DNA of 27,188 nucleotides from a virus. Each line of letters opens with the position of its first letter. Within the stretch, counting starts at the first letter, position 1. The notes beneath the pieces are model-generated. The model worked only from the letters and a program-made list of their open reading frames with translations. It did not search any database and was not told where the DNA came from. Of this stretch, positions 23,373-27,188 are shown piece after piece. The position numbers and the translations under genes were made by a program. The DNA lies in IMG/VR virus record IMGVR_UViG_3300028410_000054, positions 1 through 27,188 of that record; one strand, given 5' to 3'.

Positions 23373-24203
23373 TTATAATCTTGAATATATTTCTTTTATT
23401 TTGTTAGGTTCTGGATGGTGTTCTAGTACTCTTTTTAAGTTAATAGGGTTTACGTAGCGGTTGCTTTTTGCTAGGTTTTCATCAGCACTTAGTAATTGAT
23501 AGTTAGAGTAATGATTTAACAAGATTACTTCATCTTCTGTTTCTGCTAATGATATTGGAATAACATGATCTAAGTGTAATTCTCCTATGCCGTAGGTATG
23601 GCCGTTACTTGCGATACCGTTAATCCATTTCATAAAAAAATTAAATTCACATTTTAATATATTGTAAGTTTTAGTTGTTTTGTCGTAACTTTTGGATTTT
23701 AAAGATATATATATAAGATTTGAAACATTACAACTTAACTTGTATAAAGGATTTGTTTGTTTTTTTATAGTTTTGTATAAGTTCGTTCTTTTCTTGTTTT
23801 TTATTTTCCATTCTTTTCTTTGTTTATCTATTTTTAATTTGTTTTTTTCATAATATTCCTTTGTTTGTTCTTTTATTTTCTCTTTATTTTTAAAATTATA
23901 TTCTTTTCTCTTTTCTTTAATATTTTCCTCATTGTTCAATCTATATTTTTTATTATATTCTTTTCTTTTTTCTTTATTTTTTTCATTGTAGAGTTTCATA
24001 CCTTTAATTAATCTTTGTTTATTTTTTTCATAACGCTCTTTTGAATCTTGTTTAATTTTTACTTTATTTTTATTATATTTTATTTTTTTGTATTCTTTCA
24101 AACAAATCTTACAAAAGGAATGTTTACCATTTCTCCCGTCTTTTCTATTACCAAACTCATCAAAATCTTTAACCTCTTTACACTTAGTACATTTCTTTTC
24201 CAT
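23373..24203 (-). CDS. HNH endonuclease (paralog 1, with Lys-rich coiled region)
   Basis: A 276-aa protein with the same N-terminal zinc module (C5, C8, C31, C34) and C-terminal HNH core (LHLDHVIPISL, D212/H213, then NHYSNYQLL and ENLAKSNR). Between them sits a Lys/Glu/Asn-rich repeat region with motifs such as EKRKEYN and KNKEKIKE, probably a flexible or coiled DNA-contacting linker. It is the first gene of a minus-strand pair with its own promoter (24306-24334) and structured leader RNA, consistent with a mobile nuclease unit inserted in a plus-strand structural region. Confidence 0.85.
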   Translation of the reverse strand: MEKKCTKCKEVKDFDEFGNRKDGRNGKHSFCKICLKEYKKIKYNKNKVKIKQDSKERYEKNKQRLIKGMKLYNEKNKEKRKEYNKKYRLNNEENIKEKRKEYNFKNKEKIKEQTKEYYEKNKLKIDKQRKEWKIKNKKRTNLYKTIKKQTNPLYKLSCNVSNLIYISLKSKSYDKTTKTYNILKCEFNFFMKWINGIASNGHTYGIGELHLDHVIPISLAETEDEVILLNHYSNYQLLSADENLAKSNRYVNPINLKRVLEHHPEPNKIKEIYSRL

Positions 24204-24217
24204 AATATAATTAAATT

Positions 24218-24296
24218 AAAAAACCCTATTCAAAATCAGGGCTCGACAACCGATTAAGAATAGGGTTTAACTAATATTTTATTAAGGTGTCGAGCC
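24218..24296 (-). ncRNA. Structured leader RNA (interleaved stems, terminator-like) before the HNH genes
   Basis: On the minus strand: P1 GGCTCGACA (24296-24288) pairs with TGTCGAGCC (24248-24240), 9 bp. P2 AAACCCTATTC (24268-24258) pairs with GAATAGGGTTT (24231-24221), 11 bp, and ends in six T (24223-24218), with the HNH ATG 14 nt later. Stem order P1-P2-P1'-P2' is the same as at 3280-3363, and loop 1 is alike in both (CCTYAA ... TATTAGT) although the stems differ. P2 alone is a terminator; P1 and P2 together form a pseudoknot. Confidence 0.65.
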
Positions 24297-24305
24297 TTTA
24301 GATTG

Positions 24306-24334
24306 CTAATATAATACTTTTATATTCTAATCAA
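24306..24334 (-). promoter_or_regulatory. Promoter of the HNH pair (minus strand)
   Basis: Minus strand TTG (24334-24332), 18-nt spacer, TATATTAG (24313-24306), one mismatch to TAnnTTTG. The leader RNA begins 9 nt downstream, the same distance as in the plus-strand copy. Confidence 0.65.
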
Positions 24335-24344
24335 CTCTTTTATT

Positions 24345-24367
24345 GTTAAAATTTGTTACATTTTAAC
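24345..24367. repeat. 7-bp inverted repeat, possible operator
   Basis: GTTAAAA (24345-24351) and TTTTAAC (24361-24367) around 9 nt, between the HNH promoter and the protease gene. It could regulate either direction; the sequence gives no more. Confidence 0.35.
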
Positions 24368-24387
24368 GATTAGACAGTACTTTAAGT

Positions 24388-24966
24388 ATGGACTTAAGAG
24401 AGATGTACGTCGACGAAGAAAATGTTAAGCTAGGAGTACACGCTGTTAGCGTTGTAGAAGACCCAGCGATAGAAAGCAACTTCATCACATTAGCAGACGA
24501 AACTAAAATAGAGCTTGCAGAAGTGAGCAAAGAGAGACGTATCTTATTAGGTGCTGCATTGATTCCAAACAAACCTATATTAAGAGTTGAAGACGATAAG
24601 GAATACTACATATATTTTTCAAAAGAAACCATTGCAAAGATTGCCTTAATGTTTGCAAAGAATAAATATAGTGACCAAGTAACCGAAGAACACGCTAAGC
24701 AAGTCAAGGGAATGACCATTTTTGAGTCGTGGTTAACAGAAGACAAGCAAATCGATAAGTCAGCATTTTACGGCTTAGATGTTCCAGTAGGTACTTGGTG
24801 TATCTCTATGAAAGCAGACAACCAAGAAGTCTACAACCTAGCAAAAGAAGGCAAGATAAAAGGCTTTAGTATTGAGGGGTTCTTTTCGGACAAACTAGAG
24901 AAAAAAGAACCAAGCAAAGAAGACAAAGAAATAGAAATATTAACTGAAATAATGGCAATATTATAA
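24388..24966 (+). CDS. Prohead protease, XkdF-like
   Basis: The 192-aa protein shows the XkdF/prohead-protease pattern: IPNKPILRVEDDKEYYIYFS, a conserved His in TEEHAKQV (H102), VPVGTWCISMK and the catalytic Ser in KGFSIEGFF (S161). Such proteases trim scaffold and capsid during head maturation. A Lys/Glu tail follows. It opens the head module 184 nt after the HNH leader; no clear promoter is seen in the gap apart from the inverted repeat at 24345-24367. Confidence 0.8.
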   Translation: MDLREMYVDEENVKLGVHAVSVVEDPAIESNFITLADETKIELAEVSKERRILLGAALIPNKPILRVEDDKEYYIYFSKETIAKIALMFAKNKYSDQVTEEHAKQVKGMTIFESWLTEDKQIDKSAFYGLDVPVGTWCISMKADNQEVYNLAKEGKIKGFSIEGFFSDKLEKKEPSKEDKEIEILTEIMAIL

Positions 24967-24980
24967 ATATTATTTAAAAA

Positions 24981-25184
24981 ATGGCAAAGAAAAAAGGAAA
25001 AACACCAAGTAGGACAAGTCCTAAAAATAGTAAAAGAGGTTGTCTTTGCGAAGATGGCACTTACAAGGCTGAGTGTTGCGATGGCAGCTTGCAAGCTCAG
25101 GGGATAGGAGCGACTGTAGGACAAAACACCTCAGACGTTCAAGAAGCAAATGGAATAAGAATTAAACAATCAAATAGAGGTTAA
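24981..25184 (+). CDS. Small Cys-rich head-module protein
   Basis: A 67-aa protein with a basic N-terminus (MAKKKGKTPSRTSPKNSKRG) and cysteines at 21, 23, 32 and 33 in CLCEDGTYKAECCDGSLQAQ. This RGCLCEDGTY...CCDGSLQAQG block is familiar from Bacteroidetes phages between the protease and capsid genes, function unknown. Its basic N-terminus could bind DNA or the acidic scaffold-like protein encoded next. Confidence 0.7.
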   Translation: MAKKKGKTPSRTSPKNSKRGCLCEDGTYKAECCDGSLQAQGIGATVGQNTSDVQEANGIRIKQSNRG

Positions 25185-25185
25185 A

Positions 25186-25770
25186 ATGAGCGAAACAAAG
25201 GAAACACTTTTGGATAAAATTGCCAGCAAAGTAGGTTTAATGCTTACAGGCGAAGAATCCAAAAAAGAAGTAAAGCTAGAAAAGGCTGTACTTAAAGACG
25301 GTACACCCGTAGAAATTGAAGGCAAGGCAATATTTGTATTGACCGAAGACGGGGAAAGACTCCCAGCACCCGTAGCAAATCACGAGCTAGAAAATGGCGA
25401 TGTGGTTGTAGTGGAAGAGGAAGGCGTAGTTAAAGAGATTATAAAAGCCGACTCAGAAGCTGAAGAGGAAGACTTAAAAGAGGACAAAATGGAGTTCGCT
25501 TCTAAAGAGGACATGCAAAACCTCAAAAAAGAAATGGACGAATTAAGGGGCATGATTGAAGGCAAGGACAAAGAAGAAATGTCTAAGGAGGATTTAGCAA
25601 AAGCCGAGCCTGTAAAAGAAGAGATTAAAAAGGAAGAGTTAAGCGCAGAAGAGCCTGTAAAAAAGGTAACGCACTCACCCGAAAAGGAAGTTAAAAAGAA
25701 TATTAACCTATACGCACAGAAAAGAAAAGGAGACACCAAGAGCGTTGTCTTCCAGAAATTATTTTCATAA
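25186..25770 (+). CDS. Scaffold-like acidic protein upstream of the major capsid
   Basis: A 194-aa very acidic protein. Residues about 25-90 form a beta-rich domain with LKDGTPVEIEGKAIFVLTED and NGDVVVVEEEGVVKEI. Residues about 90-150 are a Glu/Lys-rich coiled coil, and a basic C-terminus follows. Position between protease and major capsid, acidity and coiled coil fit a scaffolding protein; a decoration role is also possible. It starts 1 nt after the preceding stop. Confidence 0.65.
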   Translation: MSETKETLLDKIASKVGLMLTGEESKKEVKLEKAVLKDGTPVEIEGKAIFVLTEDGERLPAPVANHELENGDVVVVEEEGVVKEIIKADSEAEEEDLKEDKMEFASKEDMQNLKKEMDELRGMIEGKDKEEMSKEDLAKAEPVKEEIKKEELSAEEPVKKVTHSPEKEVKKNINLYAQKRKGDTKSVVFQKLFS

Positions 25771-25792
25771 ACCAATTTAATACAAAAAAAAG

Positions 25793-26749
25793 ATGGCAAC
25801 CACAACAAACATTACAACTAGCTATGCAGGAGAAGGCGCAATGCCTTACGTTGCAGCGGCTTTATTTTCATCCCCAACTTTAGAGCAGGGAGGTGTAGAC
25901 ATTATCCCAAATATCAAATTTCGTAAAACATTAAGACCAGCAAGTGTTGGCGACATTATCGCAGATGCAACTTGTGATTTTTCTGCATCTTCTAGTGTTA
26001 CTTTACTCGAAAGAGTTTTAGAACCTAAAGAGCTTCAAGTAAATCAGCAATTTTGTAAGACTGATTTTATTGATACTTGGGATGCAGTCGAAATGGGTTT
26101 TTCTGCTTTCGATGTAATACCTAAAACCTTTGCTGACTTTATCATTGCTGAATACGTTGCTAAAGTAGCAGAAGCAAATGAGACAAGCATTTGGAGAGGT
26201 GTAGCATCTAACAAAGGAGAGTACAATGGATTTACAACTATTGTTGCAGACGATGCAGACCTTCCATCAGATCAAGAAATCACAGGAACTACCGTAAATC
26301 CTGAAAATGTAGTTGATGAGCTTGGAAAAGTTGTAGATGCAATTCCTAACAGATTATACGGTAAGGAGGATTTAAGAATCTACGTAGCAACAAATGTTTA
26401 CAAAGCTTATACAAGAGCTTTAGGTGGATTTGGTGCTAACGGTGTAGGAGCTGCAGGTGTAAATAACCAAGGTAACAACCAAAGTTTAGGAGCTTTAGAA
26501 TTTGATGGAGTTCAGTTGTTTATGACATACGGACTAGCTGCAAATACAATGTTAGCGACTAGAGTTTCAAACCTTAAGTTCGGAACTGGATTGCTTTCGG
26601 ATCACTCAGAAGTGAGATTAATTGACATGGCAGAAACTGACGGAAGCAAAAATATCAGATTTATAATGAGATTTACAGCAGCAGTTCAGTACACTTTTGC
26701 AAAAGACATCGTAACATACGGAATCGTAAATAGCGCAAATCCAGCTTAA
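25793..26749 (+). CDS. Major capsid protein (HK97 fold)
   Basis: A 318-aa protein with hallmarks of HK97-fold capsids: an N-terminal arm, a long E-loop/spine region and a P-domain with GVASNKGEYNGF and YGKEDLRIYVATNVYKAYTR, closing with SEVRLIDMAETDGSKNIRF and AVQYTFAKDIVTYG. It follows the scaffold-like gene after 22 nt. A clean hairpin lies just after its stop. Confidence 0.85.
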   Translation: MATTTNITTSYAGEGAMPYVAAALFSSPTLEQGGVDIIPNIKFRKTLRPASVGDIIADATCDFSASSSVTLLERVLEPKELQVNQQFCKTDFIDTWDAVEMGFSAFDVIPKTFADFIIAEYVAKVAEANETSIWRGVASNKGEYNGFTTIVADDADLPSDQEITGTTVNPENVVDELGKVVDAIPNRLYGKEDLRIYVATNVYKAYTRALGGFGANGVGAAGVNNQGNNQSLGALEFDGVQLFMTYGLAANTMLATRVSNLKFGTGLLSDHSEVRLIDMAETDGSKNIRFIMRFTAAVQYTFAKDIVTYGIVNSANPA

Positions 26750-26752
26750 TCA

Positions 26753-26775
26753 AAAGGGAGTTAATAGCTCCCTTT
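26753..26775 (+). other. Hairpin after the capsid gene
   Basis: AAAGGGAG (26753-26760) pairs with CTCCCTTT (26768-26775). Only an A/T mix follows, not a T tract, so it may stabilise the capsid mRNA or attenuate partly rather than terminate fully. Confidence 0.6.
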
Positions 26776-26791
26776 ATAATACAAAATAAAT

Positions 26792-27188
26792 ATGGCATGT
26801 GATATAACAAAAGGTCGTTTAGACACACCTTGCAAAACAGGCGTTGGAGGGGTTAAAGCCTTTTACTTCGCCAACTTTGAACCTCTAATTTACAAGCAAT
26901 TTGAAAAAACTGATGGATTAGTTACCTCACTTTTGACAAGTCCAACTACACCTTTAGAGTTGTACAAATATGAGCTTAGAAGTTCAGGACATAACCTAGA
27001 GGATGCTAACGAAAATTCGGAAGAAACGGGAACTTCATTTGTGACCTCTACTTTTACAGCTATCTTAAAACAGATTGGTGCTACAACTAGAGATGAATTG
27101 CAACTAGCAAGCTTTGGGAGACCTCAGGTCTTTGTGGAGGACTATAACGGTAACTTTTTACTTGTAGGAATTGAAAACGGTTGTACTG
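26792..27188 (+). CDS. Tail-tube-like structural protein, N-terminal part (runs off right edge)
   Basis: The frame is open from ATG 26792 to the window end, about 132 codons. It begins MACDITKGRLDTPCKTGVGG and contains YKYELRSSGHNLEDANE, IGATTRDELQLASFGRPQVF and EDYNGNFLLVGIENG. The RPQVFVEDYNGN...LVG block is one I recognise in the structural protein that follows the capsid gene in Bacteroidetes phages, probably the tail tube. The C-terminus is outside the window. Confidence 0.65.
   Translation, partial: MACDITKGRLDTPCKTGVGGVKAFYFANFEPLIYKQFEKTDGLVTSLLTSPTTPLELYKYELRSSGHNLEDANENSEETGTSFVTSTFTAILKQIGATTRDELQLASFGRPQVFVEDYNGNFLLVGIENGCT

Noticed and set aside
24221-24268. Simple bidirectional terminator reading of the P2 stem before the HNH genes
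   Set aside because: Possible, but it ignores the perfect 9-bp P1 stem, the promoter 9 nt upstream and the second copy with the same layout.
25380-25808. Long minus-strand open frame opposite the scaffold-like gene
   Set aside because: Ser/Leu-rich mirror of the Glu/Lys-rich plus-strand protein, no promoter, overlaps a well-supported gene.
1-27188. tRNA genes, CRISPR arrays, insertion sequences or integrase/attachment sites
   Set aside because: No cloverleaf, regularly spaced repeats, transposase or integrase motifs were found by reading both strands.

Overview
This AT-rich window reads as part of a tailed (siphovirus-like) phage or prophage of a Bacteroidetes host, most likely one of the Flavobacteriia. 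The signs are promoters of the TTG/TTTG - about 19 nt - TAnnTTTG type, starts preceded by A/T-rich sequence rather than Shine-Dalgarno motifs, a BT4734/VirE-type primase fused to an SF3 helicase, BACON domains on a tail protein, and structural proteins of types I recognise from Bacteroidetes phages. No integrase, repressor, tRNA or CRISPR array is visible, so lifestyle cannot be judged.

Layout. 1-850: end of a metallophosphoesterase-like gene and a protein with the architecture of a one-piece spanin (lysis). 880-3076: small early genes ending in an SSB-like protein. 3077-3375: a gene-free stretch with CGGAT repeats (possible replication origin), a strong promoter and a structured leader RNA. 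3376-8097: replication module (primase-helicase, SF2 helicase, adenine methyltransferase, VRR-NUC nuclease). 8100-11020: accessory stretch of small orphan genes separated by palindromic elements and cassette-like inverted repeats, including a truncated DUF3307 gene. 11025-12492: regulatory block (stand-alone DnaA domain IV, sigma factor, Cys-rich protein). 12498-14238: GC-rich hairpin, then terminase small and large subunits. 14485-22465: tail module (tail assembly chaperone with a -1 frameshift, tail-completion and neck proteins, two large distal tail proteins, tape measure). 22768-24296: two paralogous HNH endonucleases on the minus strand with their own promoter and structured leader. 24388-27188: head module (XkdF-like protease, scaffold-like protein, HK97-fold major capsid, start of a tail-tube-like protein). 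The portal gene is not in the window.

The most notable observation is a pair of RNA elements, one upstream of the primase-helicase (+ strand) and one upstream of the HNH genes (- strand). They share architecture: TAnnTTTG-type promoter, 9 nt, a 9-bp stem P1 interleaved with a stem P2 that ends in a six-T tract, then an ATG 12-14 nt later. Stem sequences differ but pair perfectly, while loop 1 is similar, suggesting one RNA family that folds as a pseudoknot or acts as a terminator switch. Other points of note are the T-tract frameshift in the tail chaperone, the cassette-like accessory region and the one-piece spanin candidate.
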